Shown here piece by piece: positions 1 to 6,802 of a stretch of DNA of 9,808 nucleotides. The stretch is from the NCBI GenBank assembly GCA_946183765.1, contig CAMHDC010000029.1:1-9808 (forward strand), in the 5' to 3' direction. Source of the DNA: an uncultured Clostridia bacterium. Lineage in GTDB: Bacteria > Bacillota > Clostridia > Christensenellales > CAG-138. Every line of letters starts with the position of its first letter. Position 1 is the stretch's first letter. A program made the position numbers and the translations under genes. The notes beneath the pieces were generated by a model. That model was not told where the DNA came from. It worked only from the letters and a program-made list of their open reading frames with translations, and searched no databases.

Positions 1-53
1 AATAAACGCATCTCCTTAAAAGGCGATCCGCCTCTCTGTAAATGCAAATGTAT

Positions 54-87
54 AAAGCCCGAGACCGAATGGTCCCCGGGCTTTTTT
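54..87 (+). terminator. Rho-independent terminator of an upstream unit
   Basis: AAAGCCCG...GACC (54-66) pairs with GGTC..CGGGCTTT (from 71) around a GAAT loop, with a small bulge at A62 against two C residues, and a run of six T follows the stem (82-87). This is a classic intrinsic terminator read on the plus strand. The opposite direction has only a broken T run, so it is probably one-way. It must end a transcript whose gene lies to the left of the window, because no convincing coding frame is visible in bases 1-53. Confidence 0.85.
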
Positions 88-282
88 CTGCTATCAGAAA
101 AGGATTTATGTGTCCGGGCGGAATAAAAACGCAGGAAGCCCGCGCCGTACGGGCCGGGGCGGGTGGATCCGCCGAATCTGAAAAAAAGCTGAAAAACTAT
201 TTTGCTTCCTTTACTGTTCCTTTAAGGTTCGCCCTGTATGATATGACCATCCGAAGCAGCAAAGAAAGGCAGATGTTGAACT
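88..282. other. Upstream region without a gene
   Basis: Between the terminator and the first operon gene I see no credible coding frame; the open frame from 42 to 326 runs through the terminator and is not gene-like. The stretch holds two short GC-rich hairpins (GCCCG/CGGGC at 138-154 and GGCGG/CCGCC at 158-173) and then an AT-rich segment at about 178-230. No riboswitch class was recognised. The operon promoter most likely lies here. Confidence 0.6.
237..242 (+). promoter_or_regulatory. Weak candidate -10 box for the surface operon
   Basis: TATGAT at 237-242 matches five of six bases of the -10 consensus and lies about 40 nt upstream of the first gene. No good -35 box is found at 16-18 nt spacing (the best upstream hexamer, TTTACT at 210-215, is 21 nt away), so the assignment is tentative. 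Confidence 0.3.
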
Positions 283-987
283 ATGGAAAGCATACAGGCG
301 CCGATCACCGTTATGAAACGGTATGAATGGAAATTTATCCTGAGCGCGGAGCAGACGGACTTCCTCTGCGAGCGCTTGCAGGGGCACATGGAGCCGGACG
401 CTTACGGTCTCACCACCATCGCCTCCCTCTACTACGACACGCCGGATCGGCGGCTGATCCGCGCTTCCATCGAGAAGCCGGCGTTCAAGGAGAAGATCCG
501 CCTGCGCGCCTACGGCCCCGCCACCGAAACCTCGCCTGTCTTTCTGGAGCTCAAGCGCAAGGCCTTCGGCCTGGTGTACAAGCGCCGGGTGAAGGCCACC
601 GTGCTGGAAGTCCAACGGTTTTTCGCCGGGGAGCTGAATTTGGACGAAGACGGTCAGATCGACCGGGAGATCACGTATTTCAGAGATTTTTACCGGGAAC
701 TCGTCCCCGCCTGCATGATCCTCTACGACCGGACTGCATACTATGAGCCGGACGGGGATCTCAGGCTGACCATCGACCGCAACCCCCGCTACCGCACCGA
801 CGGGCTTTCCTTCGACCAGGCCCCCATCGGCCTTCCCTTGCTGGCGCCGGGCGAAACGATCCTGGAGGTCAAGGTGCAGGATACTATCCCCCTGTGGCTG
901 GTGCGGATCCTCTCCGATGGCGGGATAAAGCACGGTAGCATCTCCAAATACGGCGAAGCCTACCGGCTGGAAACGTTTGCTCATTAA
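283..987 (+). CDS. VTC-domain polyphosphate polymerase-like protein
   Basis: This 234-residue cytoplasmic protein has the layout of the VTC domain, a member of the triphosphate tunnel metalloenzyme fold. In yeast Vtc4 that fold makes inorganic polyphosphate from ATP. Visible tunnel motifs are RYEWKF (13-18, the ExK-type start of the fold), SLYYDT (48-53), KIRLRAYG (71-78), LELKRK (88-93), a basic YKRR (99-102), ILYDR (146-150), RLTIDRN (161-167), LEVKV (194-198) and SKYGEA (221-226). These supply the alternating basic and acidic residues that line the tunnel. The length fits bacterial stand-alone VTC proteins. ATG 283 follows AAAGAAAGG (261-269); a second in-frame ATG at 313 has no ribosome site and would sit right at the RYEWKF motif. 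It begins the operon, 24 nt before the DUF4956 gene, its usual partner. Polymerase activity is inferred from family; bacterial members are poorly characterised. Confidence 0.9.
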   Translation: MESIQAPITVMKRYEWKFILSAEQTDFLCERLQGHMEPDAYGLTTIASLYYDTPDRRLIRASIEKPAFKEKIRLRAYGPATETSPVFLELKRKAFGLVYKRRVKATVLEVQRFFAGELNLDEDGQIDREITYFRDFYRELVPACMILYDRTAYYEPDGDLRLTIDRNPRYRTDGLSFDQAPIGLPLLAPGETILEVKVQDTIPLWLVRILSDGGIKHGSISKYGEAYRLETFAH

Positions 988-1011
988 TTGCAAAGAACAG
1001 GAGATTATGCT

Positions 1012-1683
1012 ATGTTTACTTCGATCTATTCTTCCTCCGTAACGGCGCAGGAGTTCTTCTCGATGGCCGCGGCCGCCGTGCTGTGCGGCACGCTGTACGC
1101 CTGGATCATGGCGCGCCGGGTGCGCTCCACCAAGCGCTTCTTCATCGTCGTCTCCATGATCCCCTTCGTGGTGGGCGCGGTGATCACCTTCGTCAACGGC
1201 AACATCGGCACCGGCGTGGCCATCGGCGGCGCGTTCAGCCTGATCCGCTTCCGCTCGGCCCCCGGCTCGGCGGACGAGATCGCGGCCATCCTCATCGCCA
1301 TGGGCGCGGGCATCGCCTTCGGCATGGGGTATCTGGCCTACGGAGTGATCATCCTCCTGGCGCTGGCGCTGCTGTACTATCTCTTCGCGTCCCTGGGGCT
1401 GTTCGACAGCAAGCCCATGCAGGAGGAACAGCTGCTGAAGATCACGGTGCCGGAATCCCTGGAATACGCCGATATGTTCGACGAAATCTTCAGCCGGTAT
1501 CTCAAAAGCGCGGAGCGGCTGGGCGTCAAGACCACGGGCATGGGCTCCATGTTCCGCCTCTCGTACCTGATCCGCATGAAGGATTCCAAGGCGGAAAAGG
1601 CGTTTATCGACGAGCTGCGGACCCGGAACGGCAATCTGGAGATATCGCTGCTTCCCTACAGCGAACAGCAGGCGCAGCTGTGA
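1012..1683 (+). CDS. DUF4956 family membrane protein
   Basis: A 223-residue membrane protein. Hydrophobic helices are seen at about 14-34, 43-62 and, as a longer stretch, 90-130. Between them lies the conserved-looking segment TGVAIGGAFSLIRFRSAPGSADEIA (split here as TGVAIGGAFSLIRF, 67-80, then RSAPGSADEIA), which is typical of DUF4956 proteins. The C-terminal 90 residues are soluble and predicted cytoplasmic (EYADMFDEIF, then a mixed alpha/beta region). ATG 1012 is chosen over the in-frame TTG at 988 because AGGAG (999-1003) lies 8 nt before it. DUF4956 genes regularly sit next to VTC-domain genes, and the two may form a membrane-bound complex loosely comparable to yeast VTC; this is inference. 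The molecular function is unknown. Confidence 0.88.
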   Translation: MFTSIYSSSVTAQEFFSMAAAAVLCGTLYAWIMARRVRSTKRFFIVVSMIPFVVGAVITFVNGNIGTGVAIGGAFSLIRFRSAPGSADEIAAILIAMGAGIAFGMGYLAYGVIILLALALLYYLFASLGLFDSKPMQEEQLLKITVPESLEYADMFDEIFSRYLKSAERLGVKTTGMGSMFRLSYLIRMKDSKAEKAFIDELRTRNGNLEISLLPYSEQQAQL

Positions 1684-1711
1684 AAAAGCTTTGTGTCAGA
1701 AAGGAAAGAGC

Positions 1712-3823
1712 ATGAAACAAAGATTCGTTTTGATCCTGTTGGCCATGGTGCTGACGACGGCATGCGCCGCGCCCGGCGCCGCCCAGGCCCAACCCGTCGC
1801 AGCGACGGCTGTCGCCGCTGCGACGCCGGATCCGACGGAGGCCCCTCAGGCGGCGATTCTGGCTGATCCCGCAGACGGGGCCAGGATCGCCACGGACGCC
1901 TTTATTGTCACCTCTGCAAGGGGCGAGCTTGCTCCGGAGGGTTCCGTCTATACGATCACGACGGCGGGGGACTACACGCTTTCCGGCGCCCTTGCCGACG
2001 GGCAGATCGTGGTGGATGCAGGGGACGAGGACGAAGTGAAGCTGATCCTGCAGGACGCCGCCATCGCCTGCTCCTTCGGCGCGCCGATCTATGTGAAGAA
2101 CGCCGGAGAGGTGTCCGTCAAGGCCGAGCAGAACACCTACAACGCGATCAGCGACCTGCGGACCGGCAGCACGGACGGCGTGGAGGACGACGCGGCCATC
2201 TTCGCCGCCTGCGATCTGAAGCTGACGGGCACCGGCACGCTGATCGTGGACGCCGCCTTCGACAACGGCGTCAAGTCCAAGGACGACCTCTCCGTCAAGA
2301 ATCAGACGCTGAAGGTCACCGCCGTCGGCAACGCCCTCAAGGGAAACGACTCTATCACCGTCAAATCGGGCGAGCTCATCCTGATCTCCACCGGCTCCGA
2401 CGGCGTCAAAACGGAGAATTCCGACATCTCCGCCAAGGGGAACCAGCGGGGGACGGTCTCGATCCAGGGCGGCCAGGTGGACATTTACGCGGCCCGGGAC
2501 GGCATCAGCGCCGCATACAACGTGGAGATTTCGGAGGAGGAAACCTGCGTCGTCAACATCAGCACCGCCTCCTATGCGAACGCAGACCAGATCGCAGGCG
2601 GCACGGAAACGTATCTGATCGTTCCGTCCTCCCTGTACAGCGATCGTCTCGACTACTACGCCTATCTGTACAACGACGACGATGCGGCCGGCATGTACGC
2701 GATCTGCGCCTTCGATTCCATGGTCTACAGCGGCCGCACCCCCTACTACGGGCTGACGTTCCGCGCCCCCGACGGGTACGAGAACATCCTGTTTGAAATC
2801 GTTGCCCAGGGCACCGCGCCGGACGGCGACAATCACCAGGCGTCCACCGGCGGCGAAAGAAGAAACACGGCCATGAACGGGTATCTCATCACCTCCGTCT
2901 CCGGGGATAGGATCTCTGGCGACTGGGTACAGATCAGCGACGGCGGCAGCTCCTCCAAAACCACCTATTCCTCCAAGGGGATCAAGGCGGAAAACGAGAT
3001 CGTCGTTTCGGGCGGCAATCTCACGGTAAACAGCATGGACGACGGCCTCCACGCCAACGAAGGGGCGAAGCTGGACAACGGCGCGGCCGGTATCGGCAGT
3101 ATCACGATCGACGGCGGCTCCGTCACGGTGCGTGCAGCTGACGACGGCATGCACGCAGACGGCGCCCTGACCGTCAACGGCGGCACGGTGACCATCGTCG
3201 AATCCCACGAGGGGCTGGAGGCGAACGTGATCACCCTGAACGGCGGCACGGTGCGCGTCTCTGCCGGCGACGACGGTCTGAACGCCTGCAAGGGCAGCGC
3301 CGCGCCCATGGTCTATATCCATGGCGGCAGCGTGCAGGTCCGCACCCCCTCCGGCGATACGGACGCCATCGACTCCAACGGCAGCTTTGAGATGACCGGC
3401 GGCTCGGTCCTGGTGCTCAGCGGCTCCCAGATGGGCGGCATGTCCGGCTCGGTGGACGTGGACGGCCGTGTCTCGGTCACCGGCGGCACCATCGTGGCCC
3501 TGGGCGGCATCTGCCAGATCCCCCAAACCGGGTCGGTCAACACCTACGTGTCCAGCGGCACCGGCTTCTCCGCCGGCGAATACCGCATCACGGACGCCGA
3601 CGGCGGCACGATCTTCGCCTTTACCCTGGACGGGTCCTATTCCTCCTGCTGGATCGCCTCGGACGCCTTCCGGCTCAACGGCTCCTATGCGGTGGAAAAG
3701 GACGGCTCCGCCTTCCTCAGCTGGACCCAGTCCTCCGCCACAGAAGGCGCTGCGGGCGGCTTCGGGGGCTTCGGGGGCTTCGGCGGCTTCGGCGGAAGAT
3801 CCGGCGGCCACGGGCGTCACTGA
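1712..3823 (+). CDS. Secreted beta-helix protein, Cthe_2159/DUF4353 type (carbohydrate-binding domain)
   Basis: A 703-residue exported protein. The N-terminus MKQRFVLILLAMVLTTAC is a lipoprotein-like signal with Cys18 as the likely lipidation site (Leu at -4, so a slightly relaxed lipobox), followed by an Ala/Pro linker to about residue 48. Residues 80-270 carry the repeating pattern of the Cthe_2159 family (TAGDYTLSGAL, GAPIYVKNAGEVSVKAE, DNGVKSKDDLSV, GNALKGNDSITV), a right-handed parallel beta-helix. Residues 280-420 form an insert rich in Tyr and Asp. A second helix at 421-600 has regular rungs such as GGNLTVNSMDDGLHA, DGGSVTVRAADDGMHA, NGGTVRVSAGDDGLNA. The end is a Gly-Phe-Gly tail (683-694) and RSGGHGRH. 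Cthe_2159 binds pectin-like polysaccharide and Ca2+, so polysaccharide or surface-polymer binding is likely. ATG 1712 follows AAGGAAAG. The gene is 28 nt after the DUF4956 gene, a recurrent neighbourhood for this family. Confidence 0.85.
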   Translation: MKQRFVLILLAMVLTTACAAPGAAQAQPVAATAVAAATPDPTEAPQAAILADPADGARIATDAFIVTSARGELAPEGSVYTITTAGDYTLSGALADGQIVVDAGDEDEVKLILQDAAIACSFGAPIYVKNAGEVSVKAEQNTYNAISDLRTGSTDGVEDDAAIFAACDLKLTGTGTLIVDAAFDNGVKSKDDLSVKNQTLKVTAVGNALKGNDSITVKSGELILISTGSDGVKTENSDISAKGNQRGTVSIQGGQVDIYAARDGISAAYNVEISEEETCVVNISTASYANADQIAGGTETYLIVPSSLYSDRLDYYAYLYNDDDAAGMYAICAFDSMVYSGRTPYYGLTFRAPDGYENILFEIVAQGTAPDGDNHQASTGGERRNTAMNGYLITSVSGDRISGDWVQISDGGSSSKTTYSSKGIKAENEIVVSGGNLTVNSMDDGLHANEGAKLDNGAAGIGSITIDGGSVTVRAADDGMHADGALTVNGGTVTIVESHEGLEANVITLNGGTVRVSAGDDGLNACKGSAAPMVYIHGGSVQVRTPSGDTDAIDSNGSFEMTGGSVLVLSGSQMGGMSGSVDVDGRVSVTGGTIVALGGICQIPQTGSVNTYVSSGTGFSAGEYRITDADGGTIFAFTLDGSYSSCWIASDAFRLNGSYAVEKDGSAFLSWTQSSATEGAAGGFGGFGGFGGFGGRSGGHGRH
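3758..3793 (+). repeat. Four tandem GGC-TTC-GGS units coding the Gly-Phe-Gly tail
   Basis: Four direct 9-nt copies of GGCTTCGGG or GGCTTCGGC run without a gap, in frame, coding (Gly-Phe-Gly)4 at residues 683-694 of the beta-helix protein. The copies differ only at the third base of the last codon, which suggests fairly recent duplication or slippage. Confidence 0.85.
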
Positions 3824-3848
3824 CAGGACGACTCACGAGGATACGAAC

Positions 3849-4775
3849 ATGAAACACGCAAAGCATTGGTTCCCGGTCCTCTTTGGACTAGCTCTGTTCC
3901 TCTTTACCGGCTACCTCCTGGCCGACGCGTTCCTGATCCAGCGGTCATACGCGATCGTTTCTGACGTCACGGAGACGGTGGCGCCCGCCGTCCTGACGAT
4001 AGCAGCGCCGGCAGCGGCCGAAAGCGCGTCCGTAGAACCGGTCTCCACGGAAACCTCCTATGCGGACGAAAACATCTCCATCGAGCTCAGCACCTATCGG
4101 CTGTCGGACACCACCGTCTACGTGGCGGACGTGCAGCTTGCGTCCTCCGATTACCTGCGGACCGCTTTTGCCGACAACACCTACGGGCGCAATATCACGG
4201 AAAAGACCTCCTCCATCGCCTCTTCCGTCGATGCCATCCTGGCCGTCAACGGAGATTATTACGGCGCGCAGCGCAGCGGCTACGTGATCCGAAACGGCGT
4301 GCTGTATCGAAGCCAGAGCAGCGGCAGCGAGGATCTGGTGATCTACGCCGATGGCTCCTTCGGCATCGTCAACGAGGACGAGATCTCGGCGGAAGCTCTG
4401 ATTGCAAACGGGGCCTGGAACGTGCTGTCCTTCGGCCCGGCGCTCATCGAGGGCGGCGAGGTGAGCGTTTCGGAAAAGGACGAGGTGGGCAGAGCCATGG
4501 CCAGCAACCCCCGCACGGCGATCGGCGTCGTCGACGATCTGCATTACGTCTTCGTCGTGTCGGACGGGCGGACCAGTGAAAGCGACGGCCTCTCCCTCTA
4601 CGAGCTTGCCTCCTTCCTGCAGTCCCTGGGCGTCGAGACCGCATACAACCTGGACGGCGGCGGTTCGTCCTCCATGGTGTTCCTGGGCAATATCATCAAC
4701 AACCCCGCATCGGGGAAGAATCGGTCCAACGAAAGGAGCGTGAGCGACATTGTCTACATCGGATACAGCGCGTAA
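3849..4775 (+). CDS. Membrane-anchored phosphodiester glycosidase (NAGPA domain)
   Basis: A 308-residue protein with one N-terminal hydrophobic helix (about 8-30) and no clear cleavage site, then an Ala/Ser/Thr/Val-rich linker to about 75 and an extracytoplasmic NAGPA domain (about 80-308). Family landmarks are LAVNGDYYG (131-139), NPRTAIG (220-226), VVSDGR (236-241), AYNLDGGGSSSM (265-276) and ERSVSDIVYI (295-304). NAGPA is the uncovering enzyme that removes GlcNAc from a phosphodiester; bacterial members act on sugar phosphodiesters in envelope polymers. ATG 3849 lies 7 nt after CGAGGA (3836-3841); extending the frame upstream to 3468 would only read across the previous gene. It is 25 nt after the beta-helix gene and overlaps the next gene by 26 nt. 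Its place in the operon suggests trimming or remodelling of a phosphodiester-linked surface glycan; the exact substrate is unknown. Confidence 0.87.
   Translation: MKHAKHWFPVLFGLALFLFTGYLLADAFLIQRSYAIVSDVTETVAPAVLTIAAPAAAESASVEPVSTETSYADENISIELSTYRLSDTTVYVADVQLASSDYLRTAFADNTYGRNITEKTSSIASSVDAILAVNGDYYGAQRSGYVIRNGVLYRSQSSGSEDLVIYADGSFGIVNEDEISAEALIANGAWNVLSFGPALIEGGEVSVSEKDEVGRAMASNPRTAIGVVDDLHYVFVVSDGRTSESDGLSLYELASFLQSLGVETAYNLDGGGSSSMVFLGNIINNPASGKNRSNERSVSDIVYIGYSA
4732..4738 (+). promoter_or_regulatory. Ribosome binding site inside the upstream gene
   Basis: AAAGGAG lies within the last codons of the NAGPA gene and is 11 nt before the TTG at 4750. The nearer GTG at 4740 is in the frame of the NAGPA gene and cannot serve. 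This supports TTG 4750 as the start of the small membrane protein. Confidence 0.6.
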
Positions 4776-5163
4776 GCTGACCACCCTGCAAAAACTGATC
4801 CTGACGGATCTTGCCGCCGCGCTGCTGTGCGCCCTGTTCGGGGCGGTATATGAGCGGTTCAGCCACGAGGTTTACTCGTACTATATGCTCTACGCCTTCG
4901 CCTTCCCCCTGGTGCTGGGGGTGCTGCCCCTGTATCTTGTCAGTACGCGCCCCGCGCCCCTTCCAAAGCGCGTCTGCTGGGGCCTGTATCACGCGGGGAT
5001 CGCCACGCTGACCGTGGGCAGCCTGATCTCGGGCGCACTGGAGATCTACGGCACCACCAGTCCCCTGATCGTCGTGTACTGGATCGCCGGTGCGGCGCTG
5101 ACTCTTTTGGGCGGACTGCTGTTTTTCACCCGGCTGATCCGGGAACAGGGAAGGGCCGCGTGA
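4750..5163 (+). CDS. Small four-helix membrane protein of unknown function
   Basis: I do not recognise a named family. The 137-residue product has four likely membrane helices at about 16-34, 45-64, 77-98 and 104-126, short loops, a basic N-terminus (ARKLTTLQK) and a basic C-terminal tail (TRLIREQGRAA). An aromatic segment, YERFSHEVYSYYMLYAF (34-50), joins the first two helices. The start is TTG at 4750, inside the NAGPA gene, supported by AAAGGAG at 4732-4738; the frame has no ATG before residue 46. It overlaps the upstream gene by 26 nt and its TGA shares one base with the next ATG, so it is probably translationally coupled on both sides. It may be an accessory subunit for the adjacent glycosyltransferase or a small transporter-like protein; neither can be shown from sequence. 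Confidence 0.75.
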   Translation: MSTSDTARKLTTLQKLILTDLAAALLCALFGAVYERFSHEVYSYYMLYAFAFPLVLGVLPLYLVSTRPAPLPKRVCWGLYHAGIATLTVGSLISGALEIYGTTSPLIVVYWIAGAALTLLGGLLFFTRLIREQGRAA

Positions 5164-6659
5164 TGGGCACCGCGAAAAAGGCGCAAGGGACGAAGCCGGC
5201 CCTGCTGGCGTGGTCGTTCCTGTCCGCCTGTACCGTCCTGCTGATCTGCTCCAAGAGCTCGCCGCTGTACCCGACGAACGACTGGGTGGACGTGCAATGC
5301 TTCTTCACCGTGGGGCGGGGGATTTTGCAGGGGAAGATGCCCTATCTCGATCTCTACGAACAGAAGGGGCCGATCCTGTACCTGTTCTTCGCCCTGGCGG
5401 CCCTGATCTCCGGGGAAAGCTTTCTCGGCGTGTTCCTTCTGGAGGTCGTCTGCCTGGGTCTGTTTTTGTACATCGGCACCCGGATCGCCGCGCTGTGGGT
5501 GGAGGACGCCGTCTGGCCCCTGTTCCTGCTGCCGCCAGTGCTGGCCCTTTGTATCGGGATCAGCCCCGCCTTCTCCCACGGCAGCAGCGCGGAGGAGCTG
5601 TTTCTGCCGGTCATCGCTCTGTTTCTGAAGCTGGCCCTGACAGCGATGCGAGAGGATCGCCCGCTGTCCAGGGGGGAGGCGTTCCTCTGCGGCGTCCTCG
5701 CCGCTCTGGCCCTGTGGGTCAAGTATACCTTCTGCGGCGTCTTTGCCGGCGGCGCCCTGGCCCTGCTGGTCTGGTACCTGGCGACGAAAAAGGCGGGCCG
5801 GCTTTGGACGGCCCTGACATACGGCCTGCTGGGGGCGCTGGCCCTCACGGTCCCCCTCCTTCTGTGGTTCTGGGCAAGGGACGCGCTGTCTTCCCTGTGG
5901 GAGGTCTACTTCGTCAACAACCTGACCGCCTACGCGGCGGGAAAAAGCCCCCGCCACGACCCGCCGCTGACAGCGCTGCTGAACAACTGGATGTGGTCCG
6001 TTCCCGCCGCCCTGGGCTGCCTGTGGCCCTTCTTTCGCCCGGGGAAAACCTGGGGCCAGGGACTGCTGCTGATCGGCTCTGCCGCCGCTTTGGGCCTGTT
6101 CACCTACGCCAACGGGCGCACCTATCCCTATTACGCCCTGATCCTCTCCGGGTTCAGCGTCCTCGGGTGGGTCCCGGTGCTGCTGTTCCTCCCATGGGCG
6201 GTTCAAAAAGCGCCGAAAAAGGCCGTCGCGGCAGGCGCCGCCGCCCTGTCCGTGGTCCTGTTGGCCGGAAGCGGCTGTATCGCATACCGGAACAGCGGCA
6301 ATGCGTACCTGATGGCGTATGAGCAGGAGGACCTGCCTCAATATCGATTTGCCCAGATCATCCGGCAGGACGACGACGCCTCCCTGCTCAACCTGGGCTT
6401 TCTGGACGGCGGTTTCTACCTTGCCTCCGGCGTGGAACCGGAGTGCCGCTTCTTCTGCACGTTCAACCTGAGCCTGCAGGAACAGGACGAGGAGCACGAT
6501 CGGCTGATCCGAGACGGCGCGGTGAAATACATCGTCGTCCGCGGCAGGAAGTCTCCCGGCAGGAACTATGCGCTGGTGGACAAATGCACCTTCCCCTTCG
6601 AGGGACGGGACTGGACGTACTGCCTGTACAAGCTGAAAGACGGGTCCGCTGAAAGATGA
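5163..6659 (+). CDS. GT-C/ArnT-like membrane glycosyltransferase (GT39/PMT_2 type)
   Basis: A 498-residue integral membrane protein with roughly ten to eleven hydrophobic helices up to about residue 360 and a soluble, probably extracytoplasmic C-terminal part (about 370-498). The first loop has NDWVDVQCFFTVGRGILQG (39-57) and then MPYLDLYEQKGPILY (59-73). This is the Asp-containing loop and the pY-D-x-x-x-x-KGP pattern of GT39/ArnT-like glycosyltransferases, which transfer sugars from polyprenyl-phosphate donors on the outer face of the membrane; Asp40 or Asp43 is the candidate catalytic residue. ATG 5163 overlaps the preceding TGA by one base, behind GGGAAGGG (about 5147-5154); an in-frame GTG at 5160 is an alternative. 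In the operon it could add the sugar that the NAGPA protein removes or modifies. Family assignment is by pattern only; donor and acceptor are unknown. Confidence 0.75.
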   Translation: MGTAKKAQGTKPALLAWSFLSACTVLLICSKSSPLYPTNDWVDVQCFFTVGRGILQGKMPYLDLYEQKGPILYLFFALAALISGESFLGVFLLEVVCLGLFLYIGTRIAALWVEDAVWPLFLLPPVLALCIGISPAFSHGSSAEELFLPVIALFLKLALTAMREDRPLSRGEAFLCGVLAALALWVKYTFCGVFAGGALALLVWYLATKKAGRLWTALTYGLLGALALTVPLLLWFWARDALSSLWEVYFVNNLTAYAAGKSPRHDPPLTALLNNWMWSVPAALGCLWPFFRPGKTWGQGLLLIGSAAALGLFTYANGRTYPYYALILSGFSVLGWVPVLLFLPWAVQKAPKKAVAAGAAALSVVLLAGSGCIAYRNSGNAYLMAYEQEDLPQYRFAQIIRQDDDASLLNLGFLDGGFYLASGVEPECRFFCTFNLSLQEQDEEHDRLIRDGAVKYIVVRGRKSPGRNYALVDKCTFPFEGRDWTYCLYKLKDGSAER

Positions 6660-6677
6660 TGCCCAAAGGAGTCTATT

Positions 6678-6797
6678 ATGCGGGAAAAGCGGCTCCATGA
6701 TCGAAAGGACGAAAAAAAGCTTCCTTGTTTCATCCGTAAAAAGATGAGCAGGAAGCTTTTTCAGGTTTGCTCGGCCTCTCCGGCGCGGCGCTTATGA
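6678..6797 (+). CDS. Doubtful 39-codon ORF at the operon end
   Basis: ATG 6678 is preceded by a textbook AAAGGAG (6665-6671, 6 nt spacing) and lies 18 nt after the glycosyltransferase stop. The 39-residue product begins MREKRLHDRKDEKKLPC and is strongly basic. It reads straight through the bidirectional terminator hairpin, so most transcripts should end inside it. It may be a genuine small protein, or the start of a lost seventh operon gene replaced by a terminator. No family is recognised. Confidence 0.25.
   Translation: MREKRLHDRKDEKKLPCFIRKKMSRKLFQVCSASPARRL
6713..6761. terminator. Bidirectional rho-independent terminator between convergent genes
   Basis: AAAAAGCTTCCT (6714-6725) pairs perfectly with AGGAAGCTTTTT (6750-6761), a 12-bp stem extended after an internal loop by TCATC/GATGA (6730-6734 and 6743-6747) around an 8-nt loop. 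The outer A and T runs give a U-tract in both directions. It lies 54 nt after the plus-strand operon and 42 nt after the minus-strand hydrogenase stop, so it serves both. Confidence 0.85.
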
Positions 6798-6802
6798 TGC
6801 GT

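Noticed and set aside
21..33. Short hairpin AGGCG-ATC-CGCCT near the left edge
   Set aside because: The stem is 5 bp with no T run after it; it is too small to call a terminator or an RNA element.
138..173. Two GC-rich hairpins upstream of the operon, considered as a riboswitch
   Set aside because: No conserved core of a known riboswitch class was recognised, and short stems are expected by chance in GC-rich sequence.
42..326. Open frame of 94 codons at the left end
   Set aside because: It passes through a clear terminator hairpin, lacks a ribosome site and has no protein-like pattern.
2980..3500. Repeated GGCGGC-type DNA in the beta-helix gene, considered as a repeat array
   Set aside because: The repetition comes from recurring NGG/DGG-x-V rungs of the protein fold; the DNA units are not exact or evenly spaced enough to be a separate element.
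1604..3820. A 738-codon open frame on the minus strand opposite the beta-helix gene
   Set aside because: Its translation is low in complexity and rich in Gly, Ala, Asp, Val and Arg without recognisable motifs. It mirrors the GC-rich codon pattern of the plus-strand gene, which has a signal peptide and family motifs.
3468..3848. Upstream extension of the NAGPA gene to 3468
   Set aside because: The extension is Pro/Ala/Ser-rich read-through in a shadow frame of the beta-helix gene; ATG 3849 has a good ribosome site and starts a normal membrane anchor.
5046..6698. A 550-codon open frame on the minus strand opposite the glycosyltransferase
   Set aside because: It is Gln/Gly/Arg-rich with no family signature and covers two membrane-protein genes with clear hydrophobic patterns; it is an antisense shadow.
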